A program made the translations under genes and the position numbers. The notes under the pieces were generated by a model that had not been told where the DNA came from, ran no database searches, and saw only the letters and a list, made by a program, of their open reading frames with translations. 64,000 nucleotides of DNA from Alloalcanivorax balearicus MACL04 (GTDB taxonomy: Bacteria; Pseudomonadota; Gammaproteobacteria; Pseudomonadales; Alcanivoracaceae): assembly GCF_025532145.1 (NCBI RefSeq), contig NZ_ARXS01000008.1, positions 62,001 to 126,000 of the forward strand, given 5' to 3'. Below are positions 53,450 through 60,933 of the stretch, in pieces (position 1 is the stretch's first letter; the number at the start of each line of letters is the position of its first letter).

Positions 53450-56229
53450 GCTACCAACTCCCGATTTAATTCCTCAATCACCCCATCCATCTGCTCCCCA
53501 AACAACTGATACATGCGCCCCAGCCCGCCCTTGCTGTCGAAGGGCGCCATTTCCAGGTCATCGCGCTCCAGATGGAAGGAGCTGGTGATGTGATCGCGGA
53601 TCAGGGTGAGCCAGGTCATTTGTTCCTCGTTGAATTTTTCGCCGGCGCCGCTGTGGCGCTGGAAGATCCAGCGTTTGAAATTTTCCTTTACGGTTGCGGC
53701 GAAGGGCGTCAGGGTTTGGTCTATATTGGTGACACGGCGAATCAGAGCGACCAGTGCGGTGAGGTCGCTGATCGGGCTATCACCTTGATAATTCTCCAGG
53801 TGAGCGTAGGCCTGCCAGACACGCAGCGGAGCCAGCTTGGGTCTGTCTTGTTGCAGGGCTTCCAGTAGCGTTTTGATCATATCGTAGGTGACTTCACTGC
53901 GACGGGCCGGTTGGCTGTAGTAGATGGTCAGGGCCTCGATCTCGTCGCGGTGTTCGTCCATGTACTCGGCGAAGTCCTGCACCATCTGTTTGGCGTTTTC
54001 GGTTTTGTCACCGGCCCAGCCCGCGTGATTCAGTTCGTCCAGATCTTCATGGACGATGGTTTGCTCTTTTTCACGGCGAATGGTGTCGATGAGTTCGATC
54101 AGTTCACCGTTGAAGACTTTGGCGGCTTCTCCGACCAGTTGGTCGCGAGCCTTGCCCCTGGCATCATCACCAGGGTTGCTGCTTGCGGGCACCTGAGCAA
54201 TTTCACAGGCTTTCCGTTCCACCACATCCGGGTTGATGGCGTTGAGGAGTTCGCCCACGATCAGGGTAAGCGGCGTCCCGTCGGCTTTTTCGGCGATGCG
54301 GGCGCGGTCTTTGTCGTTCAATTGCTTGTCGAGCCGGGCGAGGCGGCCTGCCAGTGAGCTTACGCTGTCTTCATCGCGGGCGGCGCCCATCATCACGCCC
54401 ATGGCCAGTTCCTTCAGGGAGACGCCGGGTTTGGTAATCAAGGGTTGGCTGGCGGTTTTCAGGGATTGGGTAACGCCGATGGCGTCGACGATGACGTAAT
54501 GGGTCTTGGCGCTGTTGGCGGAGGGAGTGACTTTTTTCAGGCCATCGGCATCCAGAGTACGGGTACCGCGCCCCTTCATCTGCTCAAAGTAGTTCTTGCT
54601 TTTCACGTCGCGCATGAACAGCAGGCATTCCAGTGGACGCACATCGGTGCCGGTAGCAATCATGTCCACGGTGACGGCGATACGCGGGTAGTAGTCGTTG
54701 CGGAACTGGTTAAGCACCGATTTGGGGTCGTCCGCATTGTGAGTGATCTTCTTACAGAAGGCGTTGCTCTCGCCAAACTCTTCGCGCACAGTCTGGATAA
54801 TGTCGTCGGCGTGACTGTCGGTTTTGGCGAAGATCAAGGTTTTGGGCACTTCTTGCCTTCCAGGGAAAATATCCGGCAGCTTGTCTCTGAAGGTGCGGAT
54901 CACCGTGCGAATCTGGTCTGGGTTGACGATATCGCGGTCCAATTGTTTGGCGCTGTAGGCTTCGTCCTCGTCTTGGGTTTCCCAGCGATGCTGGCGCGTC
55001 AGACGTTCACGCTTTTCTATTTGCTGTCTGGCCTCGATCACACCGCCGCTTTTGGTTTTCTTTGTTTCGATCAAATAGACCTCGTTGCCGACATTGACGC
55101 CATCCGCCACGGCTTTCTCATGGTCGTATTCACTGACCACGTTTTTTCTGAAGAAGCCGTAGGTGCGCTTGTCCGGGGTGGCGGTGAGGCCGATCAGGTA
55201 GGCATCGAAGTATTCGATCACCTGCCGCCACAGGTTATAGATGGAACGGTGGCATTCGTCGATAATGATGAAGTCAAAGAATTCCGGCGGAATTTTGTCG
55301 TTGTAGACCACCGGCAGAGGCTCTTTCTTCAGGCCTTTCTTTTCCGCCGGGTTGTCCTCTTCGGTGGCTTCGTCCAGCTCTTCACCCTTGAGCAGGGAGT
55401 ACATACGCTGGATGGTGCTGATACAGACCTGGCTGTCGCTGGCGACATAGGAGGACTTCAACCGCTGCACGGTATACAGCTCGGTGAATTTGCGGTTGTC
55501 GTCATTGGGCAGGTAAGCCATGAACTCCTGTTCGGCCTGTTCGCCCAGGTTCTTGGTGTCCACCAGAAACAGGATCCGCTTGGCCTTGGCGTATTTGAGC
55601 AGACGGTAGGCGGCGGTGATAGCAGTATAGGTTTTGCCGGACCCCGTGGCCATTTGCACCAGAGCTCGGGGCCTGTCCTGTTTGAAGGAGTCTTCCAGGT
55701 TGGTAATGGCGGTGATCTGGCAGTCGCGCAGGCCGGCGGTATTGAGTGGCGGCAGCTTTCTCAGGCGTTCACGCAAGGTGCCCTGGTTATCATTCAGGCG
55801 CTCGCGCCAGCGGGCCAGTTCTTCCGGGCGGGGGAAGTGGAAGATTTCCCGCGAACGTGGGGCCGGGTCACGCCCGTTGGTGAACCGGGTGATGGTGCCC
55901 GTGCTCTGGTAGACGAACGGCAGGGGCTCCTCGTTCTTGATCCATTTAAGCTTGGCGTTCGCGTACCCGTCCGCCTGGTCCTCCACCGTGGTGATCTTGT
56001 GGCCCCAATCTTCGGGCTTGGCTTCGATCACCCCCACGGCCTGGCGCTCTACGAACAACACATAGTCCGCTGGACCAACGTCGGTCTGATATTCGCGTAC
56101 GGCAACCCCCGGCCCCGCATTGAGGTTGATTGCCGTCTTGTCCTGAACCACCCAGCCCGCGGCGATCAGCTTGCGGTCAATCCGATCCCGAGCCCGCTGT
56201 TCCGGTGTTTGATTAAGGGAACTGGCCAT
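53446..56229 (-). CDS. hsdR: type I restriction endonuclease subunit HsdR
   Basis: The 927-residue subunit combines an N-terminal nuclease domain (VGPADYVLF near residue 52 and GVIEAKPEDWG near 67, a PD-(D/E)XK core) with an SF2 translocase. Walker A is VQMATGSGKTYTA near 195, the Walker B variant is IIDECHRS near 325, LIGLTATPDKRTYGFF is motif III and MKGRGTRTLD is motif VI. A C-terminal EcoEI-type domain binds HsdM/HsdS. It cuts unmethylated DNA after ATP-driven translocation. No key residue appears lost, so it should be active. Confidence 0.95.
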   Translation of the reverse strand: MASSLNQTPEQRARDRIDRKLIAAGWVVQDKTAINLNAGPGVAVREYQTDVGPADYVLFVERQAVGVIEAKPEDWGHKITTVEDQADGYANAKLKWIKNEEPLPFVYQSTGTITRFTNGRDPAPRSREIFHFPRPEELARWRERLNDNQGTLRERLRKLPPLNTAGLRDCQITAITNLEDSFKQDRPRALVQMATGSGKTYTAITAAYRLLKYAKAKRILFLVDTKNLGEQAEQEFMAYLPNDDNRKFTELYTVQRLKSSYVASDSQVCISTIQRMYSLLKGEELDEATEEDNPAEKKGLKKEPLPVVYNDKIPPEFFDFIIIDECHRSIYNLWRQVIEYFDAYLIGLTATPDKRTYGFFRKNVVSEYDHEKAVADGVNVGNEVYLIETKKTKSGGVIEARQQIEKRERLTRQHRWETQDEDEAYSAKQLDRDIVNPDQIRTVIRTFRDKLPDIFPGRQEVPKTLIFAKTDSHADDIIQTVREEFGESNAFCKKITHNADDPKSVLNQFRNDYYPRIAVTVDMIATGTDVRPLECLLFMRDVKSKNYFEQMKGRGTRTLDADGLKKVTPSANSAKTHYVIVDAIGVTQSLKTASQPLITKPGVSLKELAMGVMMGAARDEDSVSSLAGRLARLDKQLNDKDRARIAEKADGTPLTLIVGELLNAINPDVVERKACEIAQVPASSNPGDDARGKARDQLVGEAAKVFNGELIELIDTIRREKEQTIVHEDLDELNHAGWAGDKTENAKQMVQDFAEYMDEHRDEIEALTIYYSQPARRSEVTYDMIKTLLEALQQDRPKLAPLRVWQAYAHLENYQGDSPISDLTALVALIRRVTNIDQTLTPFAATVKENFKRWIFQRHSGAGEKFNEEQMTWLTLIRDHITSSFHLERDDLEMAPFDSKGGLGRMYQLFGEQMDGVIEELNRELVA

Positions 56230-56287
56230 AAGGGTTCCTGTTCAGATCCATCCCCAAAGGGGAATAGTAGCACTTGTTTTCCATCGC

Positions 56288-56938
56288 TCAGACCACGGGA
56301 TAACTCGCCTCCCCCCACAACGCCCCCGGATTATCCATCATGATCTCGATCACCGTCGGCACCAGGTCATTGAGGATGGCGACGCAGTCGCGGATTTGTT
56401 CGCGGTTGACGCTGCCACCCCAAGTGGCGCCGCCGTGGATGATCTGGTTGCGCAGGGTGTAGATGCGGCTGAAGACGATGGCGAGGACGGTGGGGGTATT
56501 CTGTTTGGCCAGGGCGGCGTTGGCGGCTTTCTTGGCGCGCTCGAAGCTCTGCTTCCAGTGGTCTTCCGTCAGGTTGCCTTTTTGGTGTTCCCAGAAGCAG
56601 CGGAAGACGTAGGGGTTGTCCAGGAGGACGCGGATGGCACCGGAGTAGGCGCTCCATACCAGTTCGTCCAGGCGCTTTTGGCTGTCCAGGTCCCAGAGTT
56701 TCTGCAGGAAGCCGTTGAAGGTGGTTTGCTCGTTGAGCCCGTGCCGGTCGTCAATTTCGGTGGCGTAGGCGGCGTTGAAGGCGATCCACAGGAAAATGAA
56801 GCGGCTGTCCGGGTCGGCTTCCTGCTCGGCGCGGTCGAGCCAGCTCAGGGCCCGGTGGACACGCAGGGACAAATTGTCCGGGTAGCCATGGCGCTCCCGG
56901 CGTTGTCGGGTTTTCAGGTTGTGGTGTCGGCTTTCCAT
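56288..56938 (-). CDS. HEPN-domain-like protein at the head of the restriction operon
   Basis: The 216-residue helical protein (from MESRHHNLKTRQ) contains ALSWLDRAEQEADPDSRFIFLWIAFNAAYATEI (residues 30-63) and, near residue 175, IYTLRNQIIHGGATWGG. The latter has the R-x4-H signature of HEPN ribonucleases. HEPN proteins act as RNases in toxin-antitoxin, CRISPR and abortive-infection systems, so an RNA-targeting effector or a sensor role is possible. I start at 56938, preceded by AAGGGACAGCAAC; an ATG at 56959 is an alternative. It precedes hsdR by 58 bases and probably begins the operon. Confidence 0.75.
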   Translation of the reverse strand: MESRHHNLKTRQRRERHGYPDNLSLRVHRALSWLDRAEQEADPDSRFIFLWIAFNAAYATEIDDRHGLNEQTTFNGFLQKLWDLDSQKRLDELVWSAYSGAIRVLLDNPYVFRCFWEHQKGNLTEDHWKQSFERAKKAANAALAKQNTPTVLAIVFSRIYTLRNQIIHGGATWGGSVNREQIRDCVAILNDLVPTVIEIMMDNPGALWGEASYPVV

Positions 56939-57158
56939 GTTGCTGTCCCTTCTTGCCATGCCGTCCCCAATCGCGGCCCGGCGGCGCCTTTCTGGCGCGG
57001 GGCTTTTCGTTGTACGAGTGTGAACTTTATCACATACATTGGTCTGAGCCAGTCCGGCAGCTCCCACTTTCTTATTACTTCCTCGTGCTCCCACGGCTAT
57101 CCCCCTTGATACCAAAGCGACATCGCTCTCTGGACAATCAACCTATGACTTTATTATT

Positions 57159-57198
57159 GTCATGCCAATACTGGCTACATGAACATGTCGTCTTTTGG
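57159..57198 (+). promoter_or_regulatory. conserved operator-like block upstream of WYL regulator 2
   Basis: This block matches 16578-16617 at 35 of 40 positions with transitions only. It contains the perfect palindrome ACATGAACATGT, and an imperfect dyad ATTATTG-CATG-CAATACT overlaps its left end. It lies between the regulator start (57238, plus) and the restriction operon start (56938, minus), so the regulator could control both directions. Confidence 0.75.
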
Positions 57199-57237
57199 GT
57201 TATATCGCTTTTTGGCGCACTTTGGGGAGGTGGGAGG

Positions 57238-58128
57238 ATGGCGCGCACTACTGGACAGAACGCGGGGAAGTGGCCTCTGCGTTGGGATTTGTTGCTGCGG
57301 TATCGGTTGATCGAGGTGATCGCTCTTTGGGAGGGACGATTGACCACCAATCATTTGCAGCGGGCGTTCGGGATCGGGCGGCAGCAGGCCAGCAAGGACA
57401 TCAATCAGTATTTGTCCGAGCACGCGCCGGAGAATCTGGTTTATGACCGTTCCTTGAAGGGTTACAAGCCCTCCCCTGACTTCACGCCCCGGTTTACGCG
57501 CGGGGTGGCGGATGAGTATTTGCAGATGATGCACGCCCGGGAGGATTTGAGCTGCGCCTTCGAGGCGCTGGACGTGCGGGAGCTGAACACGGAGGTGTTG
57601 TTGCCGCCCCGGCGGGATCTGCGCCCGGCGGTGTTGCGCCCTATTCTGCAGGCTTGCCGGGAAGGGCTGCGGGTGGAGATTCGTTATGCGTCGCTGCGTA
57701 ATCCGGTGCCGGAGGAGCGGGTGATTCAGCCGCATACGGTGGTGCACAGTGGGCTGCGCTGGCATGTGCGCGCCTGGTGCGAGAAGAACTCCGCGTACCG
57801 GGATTTCGTGCTGAGCCGGATCGAGGATGATCCGGAGCCGGTTACCGAGGGGTGGCAGGGGGCTGACGAGGACGAGGCCTGGCAGACCCGGCTGACGCTA
57901 GAAGTGATGCCGGACCCGCGTCTGGACACCCGTCAGCAGGCGATGATCGCCCGGGATTACGCCATGGAAGACGGCCGTTTGCTGATTCCCTGCCGTGCCG
58001 CGTTGGTGAATTACGTGGTGCAGCTGCTGCATTTGGATGTGGCCGATAATCGGGCGCCGGAGGCGCAGCAGATTGCGTTGGGGAATCGGGAGGCGGTGGC
58101 GGCTTGGTTGTGGGGGGATGGTGGCTGA
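57238..58128 (+). CDS. WYL-domain transcriptional regulator, BrxR/CapW-like (copy 2)
   Basis: The 296-residue protein is a close paralogue of the one at 16630-17517. It has a winged HTH (WPLRWDLLLRYRLIEVIALWEGRLTTNHL and FGIGRQQASKDINQYL, residues 12-62), a WYL domain with IQPHTVVHSGLRWHVRAWCEKNSAYRDFVLSRI, and a C-terminal dimerisation domain. BrxR/CapW proteins typically repress adjacent defence operons. Here the adjacent operon is the divergent HEPN/type I restriction operon. The ATG at 57238 follows GGGGAGGTGGGAGG; the frame is open further upstream over the operator block. Repressor function is inferred from family and position. Confidence 0.88.
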   Translation: MARTTGQNAGKWPLRWDLLLRYRLIEVIALWEGRLTTNHLQRAFGIGRQQASKDINQYLSEHAPENLVYDRSLKGYKPSPDFTPRFTRGVADEYLQMMHAREDLSCAFEALDVRELNTEVLLPPRRDLRPAVLRPILQACREGLRVEIRYASLRNPVPEERVIQPHTVVHSGLRWHVRAWCEKNSAYRDFVLSRIEDDPEPVTEGWQGADEDEAWQTRLTLEVMPDPRLDTRQQAMIARDYAMEDGRLLIPCRAALVNYVVQLLHLDVADNRAPEAQQIALGNREAVAAWLWGDGG

Positions 58129-58147
58129 GGTGGAGGTAGAGGGTAAT

Positions 58148-58180
58148 TTCATTCGCCAGCAAGCTGGGCTCCCACGGAAG
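58148..58180. repeat. REP-like element
   Basis: TTCATTCGCCAGCAAGCTGGGCTCCCACGG, shortly after the WYL gene, matches the REP unit and is nearly identical to the copy at 59718. Both flank the toxin-antitoxin-chaperone locus. Confidence 0.75.
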
Positions 58181-58196
58181 CAGTAAGACGGTGCCC

Positions 58197-58640
58197 TTAC
58201 AGCTTCAGGCCAGCGAAGAAAGGCACTTCTATACGCGGTAGTCGACCTTTGTCCACCACGTCAAAAACATGCTGGCGCCAGAAGGGCCAGACGTTGTGCA
58301 CCGCATTGAACTCGGCGAATGCTTTCAGGGCTTCCTCCTGGAGGTCACTTTTGATGCGGTAATCGACGATATAGTCCGCTTCAATGATCAAGAACACAGC
58401 ACCAGGGTCATTCTTATTCACCAGTCGAACACCCAGATCGACACGCACACGCAGGAGCGGCTGCCCCTCTCTTTCATGTCCATCCACAACGAAACGAACG
58501 GCACGCTTTTGCTGCTGAACCAACTGCGCACCTTCCAACACCATGGATGGACGGTCATATTGGCTACGAACCAGGGTAATATCCTGCAGTTCCAATCCTG
58601 CCGTCGCTTGGACGATGAGCGCTTCATTATCCTGTGGCAT
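58197..58640 (-). CDS. SecB-like chaperone of a toxin-antitoxin-chaperone system
   Basis: The 147-residue protein resembles SecB: LELQDITLVRSQYDRPSMVLEG at the N-terminus, the central strands VDLGVRLVNKNDPGAVFLIIEADYIVDY, and a C-terminal helix FAEFNAVHNVWPFWRQHVFDVVDKGRLPRIEVPFF. In toxin-antitoxin-chaperone loci such a SecB-like protein protects an unstable antitoxin until it folds. The ATG overlaps the stop of the mqsA-like gene (TGATG), so the two are coupled. The housekeeping SecB would be longer at the acidic C-terminus and linked to other genes. Confidence 0.85.
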   Translation of the reverse strand: MPQDNEALIVQATAGLELQDITLVRSQYDRPSMVLEGAQLVQQQKRAVRFVVDGHEREGQPLLRVRVDLGVRLVNKNDPGAVFLIIEADYIVDYRIKSDLQEEALKAFAEFNAVHNVWPFWRQHVFDVVDKGRLPRIEVPFFAGLKL

Positions 58641-59206
58641 CAGGCGGCACCGCTCCACTCACTCTCCTGATGAGGCAGGCGTTGAATGGCAGAAGGTATT
58701 TCATCGACCGCAGAGACGCGAATGGTGGATCGAGTTACCTCCGCCCAGTCGTACTGTAAGTAACACTCTTCCAGGGAACGTCCTTTTAGGCGCCCGACCA
58801 ATCCGACAAGATCTGGACGCAGAGCCAGTAATTTCAGCAGTGTGTCCATGGCCACGCTTTGCAATACCGCTCCGCGCTCGTACTTGGAAAAGCCATTTGC
58901 GCCGCCGCCCAACAACTCCGACGCCTGCTTCTGAGTAACCCCCAACATCTTCCGCACCGAACGTATTTCGTCGCTCGTCAACATGCCCATTTCGGCACGC
59001 TTGGCATCGGCGACACGACGCTCGTTACGAGCGATTTGGTCCACCAGTACCGGATCAGCGCCACATACGGGGCATGCACAATACTCCATTCCTTCCACGG
59101 CCAGCGGCCGGTCATTAGAACGGATCATGACCGTATGGGTACGCGGCTCAAGCTGGCCTTCCTCACACATCGGGCAGGTGCGAATAGCGTCCGTTGATTT
59201 CATCAT
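58640..59206 (-). CDS. mqsA: MqsA-like antitoxin
   Basis: The 188-residue protein has an N-terminal zinc domain with CPMC (residues 11-14) and CPVC (about 45-48), and the YgiT-type EGMEYCACPVCG. An HTH follows: SVRKMLGVTQKQASELLGGGANGFSKYERG (about 83-112). This is the MqsA family layout: the zinc domain binds the toxin and the HTH binds the operator. A C-terminal extension of about 60 residues (from GRLKGRSLEECYLQ) goes beyond classical MqsA. It matches antitoxins of chaperone-dependent systems, where this extension is the chaperone-addiction region. It lies between toxin and chaperone genes. Confidence 0.88.
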   Translation of the reverse strand: MMKSTDAIRTCPMCEEGQLEPRTHTVMIRSNDRPLAVEGMEYCACPVCGADPVLVDQIARNERRVADAKRAEMGMLTSDEIRSVRKMLGVTQKQASELLGGGANGFSKYERGAVLQSVAMDTLLKLLALRPDLVGLVGRLKGRSLEECYLQYDWAEVTRSTIRVSAVDEIPSAIQRLPHQESEWSGAA

Positions 59207-59223
59207 GTCCCTCTTTGCTGGTG

Positions 59224-59236
59224 AACCTCTAACGTT
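59224..59236. promoter_or_regulatory. possible MqsA site between toxin and antitoxin genes
   Basis: AACCT-CTA-ACGTT differs from the known MqsA operator form AACCT-N3-AGGTT at one position. It overlaps the end of the mqsR-like gene and could tune antitoxin expression. It may also be chance. Confidence 0.3.
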
Positions 59237-59579
59237 GCCAGTGAAACGAGCAAAGCGTCACCGTCATTACATTCCTGCTTAACATCAACTTGATGTAGAG
59301 ATCATGAACCTGACCATTCACGGCCCACGTTGGGCAATAGACATCCATCCACTTGCGCTGATTCGGATACAACTTGGAATGCCGGAAATGGGAAGACTCC
59401 AATGACGCAAGACATCGACACACCTCCTCCTGGCTCATGCACAGGTTGTCCACGATATCCAGCTCCACGCGATGGCTGGCGTATATGACCTTACTGCCCC
59501 GTGCCAGCTCACGAATACGCTCCAACGCATAGGCTGGGATTTGCTTCGTTTGCTCATCGCCGGATCCAGGATCAACCAT
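59229..59579 (-). CDS. mqsR: MqsR-like toxin (mRNA interferase family)
   Basis: The product of about 116 residues resembles MqsR, a RelE-fold ribonuclease toxin: ALERIRELARGSKVIYASHRVELDIVDNLCMSQEEVCRCLASLESSHFRHS, then KWMDVYCPTWAVNGQVHDLYIKLML. Basic and aromatic residues of the active face (KLYPNQRKWMDVY) are retained. I start at ATG 59579 (MVDPGSGDEQ), since the operator-like palindrome covers this codon; the frame is open 27 codons further. The toxin gene comes first, antitoxin second, chaperone third, as in other toxin-antitoxin-chaperone loci. Confidence 0.85.
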   Translation of the reverse strand: MVDPGSGDEQTKQIPAYALERIRELARGSKVIYASHRVELDIVDNLCMSQEEVCRCLASLESSHFRHSKLYPNQRKWMDVYCPTWAVNGQVHDLYIKLMLSRNVMTVTLCSFHWQR

Positions 59580-59586
59580 TATGGTT
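59574..59586. promoter_or_regulatory. palindrome over the mqsR start, likely MqsA operator
   Basis: AACCATTATGGTT is a perfect palindrome of the form AACCA-N3-TGGTT, close to the MqsA recognition sequence AACCT-N3-AGGTT. It covers the toxin start codon. Confidence 0.5.
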
Positions 59587-59714
59587 ACTTTTTCTATCAA
59601 TTCAAGGGAAGTCGTCACTTCGTATCCTATCCAGAATACTGGACATATATCCACCATCAATAATTTTCAAATCACTCGATATTCGCACTCACTACACTTG
59701 GATAGATAGGTATG

Positions 59715-59752
59715 AGCCATTCGCCAGCAAGCTGGGCTCCCACAGCGGCTTC
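59715..59752. repeat. REP-like element
   Basis: GCCATTCGCCAGCAAGC followed by TGGGCTCCCACAGCGGCTTCGA is a full REP unit, matching the copies at 58148 and 32097. It lies between the RhuM-Fic gene end and the toxin gene. Confidence 0.8.
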
Positions 59753-59791
59753 GAGTTGAAGTTATTGCCGAATTGCGAGAGGCCGAGCGAC

Positions 59792-60778
59792 CTACCCCTG
59801 ACTAAGCATGTTCATGATGAGTCGGATTAGGGTGTCCTTCTGTTTCGGGTCGGACTCCGCTACCAGCAGCGCCAGAGCCGCCAAGCCGGTGTCGTTGATC
59901 ACCGGGTCGCCCTGGGGATTGAACAGGCGCCGGTTGCGATGCAGGAAGTCCACGAACAGGAAGGCGCCGCTGCGTTTGTTGCCGTCGGCGAACGGGTGGT
60001 TTTTGACGATGAAATACAGCAGGTGCGCTGCTTTGCTTTCCACCGTTGGGTAGGCCGGGTCGCCGAAGACGGTTTGGTCCAGGTTCCCCAGGATGGCGCC
60101 CAGGCCATCGCCCCGGGGTCTGGCGAACAGTTCCGTGGCTTCTCCCCGTTCCATCAACTGGGCTTTGAGGCTGCCCAATGAACGCATCGCTTCGGCTTCG
60201 TCCGGTAGCTGGCCGCCCCGTTCCCCGGCCGGTTCTTCCAGCAGTCCCTCGTCGTAGCGTTGCAGCCAAAGGAAGGTCTGGGTGTAGCGGGAGACGATGT
60301 CCACCAGGCCACGGCCGGCCTCCCCGCTCAGTTCCGGGCTTTGCGCGGCTTTCTTTATCAGGGTCAGGGCCTGCTCCAGTTCGGAGGCGTTCTTGTCGAA
60401 GCGGGCTCGATTAATGCTGTAGCCCTGCACCAGGTACTCTTTCAGGCGCTGGGTGGCCCAGATGCGGAACAGGGTGGCGCGGTGGGAATTCACCCGGTAC
60501 CCCACTGAGATGATGGCGTCCAGGTTGTAATGCTTCCGCTGCCTTTTGACCCGCCGTTTCCCCTCAATCTGAACCTGTAAGAAATCCTTACAGGTTGGTC
60601 CCTCCGCAAGCTCTTGTTCCTTATAGATATTCCTGAGATGCATCGTGATGTTCTGGGGACTCACCTCGAACAGCTCCGCGATTTGCGCCTGAGTCAACCA
60701 AACCGTATCGCTCCCCACCCGCACCTCAATGCGGGTCCGCCCCTCCCCGGTCTGATAAATCTCGATCTGCTTGTCCAT
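59792..60778 (-). CDS. RhuM-Fic/DOC family fusion protein
   Basis: The 328-residue protein has an N-terminal RhuM-type (virulence-associated) domain: VWLTQAQIAELFEVSPQNITMHLRNIYKEQEL (residues 26-57) and HYNLDAIISVGYRVNSHRATLFRIWATQRLKEYLVQGY (about 85-122). The C-terminal Fic domain has motif HPFADGNKRSG near residue 264. Fic enzymes usually transfer AMP to target proteins; HPFxxGNxR with both G residues and R intact suggests activity. The protein could be a toxin-like AMPylator with an HTH-like module. I start at ATG 60778. Its location in the defence island supports a conflict-related role, which is inferred. Confidence 0.82.
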   Translation of the reverse strand: MDKQIEIYQTGEGRTRIEVRVGSDTVWLTQAQIAELFEVSPQNITMHLRNIYKEQELAEGPTCKDFLQVQIEGKRRVKRQRKHYNLDAIISVGYRVNSHRATLFRIWATQRLKEYLVQGYSINRARFDKNASELEQALTLIKKAAQSPELSGEAGRGLVDIVSRYTQTFLWLQRYDEGLLEEPAGERGGQLPDEAEAMRSLGSLKAQLMERGEATELFARPRGDGLGAILGNLDQTVFGDPAYPTVESKAAHLLYFIVKNHPFADGNKRSGAFLFVDFLHRNRRLFNPQGDPVINDTGLAALALLVAESDPKQKDTLIRLIMNMLSQG

Positions 60779-60933
60779 AGCCCCTATCCTGCCCCTTAAC
60801 CCCGGTTTGCGCATCCGCCCGAAGATGCCAACATAGCTCTGAATATGCGGGCAGGCCAGCAAGCAGCCGCCGCCGATTGCCGGTATCATCGGCCCTTATT
60901 TCAACTCATTATTTCAACCCTTTAGCTGACGCC

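Noticed and set aside
54445-56343. 632-residue plus-strand frame
   Set aside because: It is antisense to hsdR, which has all restriction-helicase motifs.
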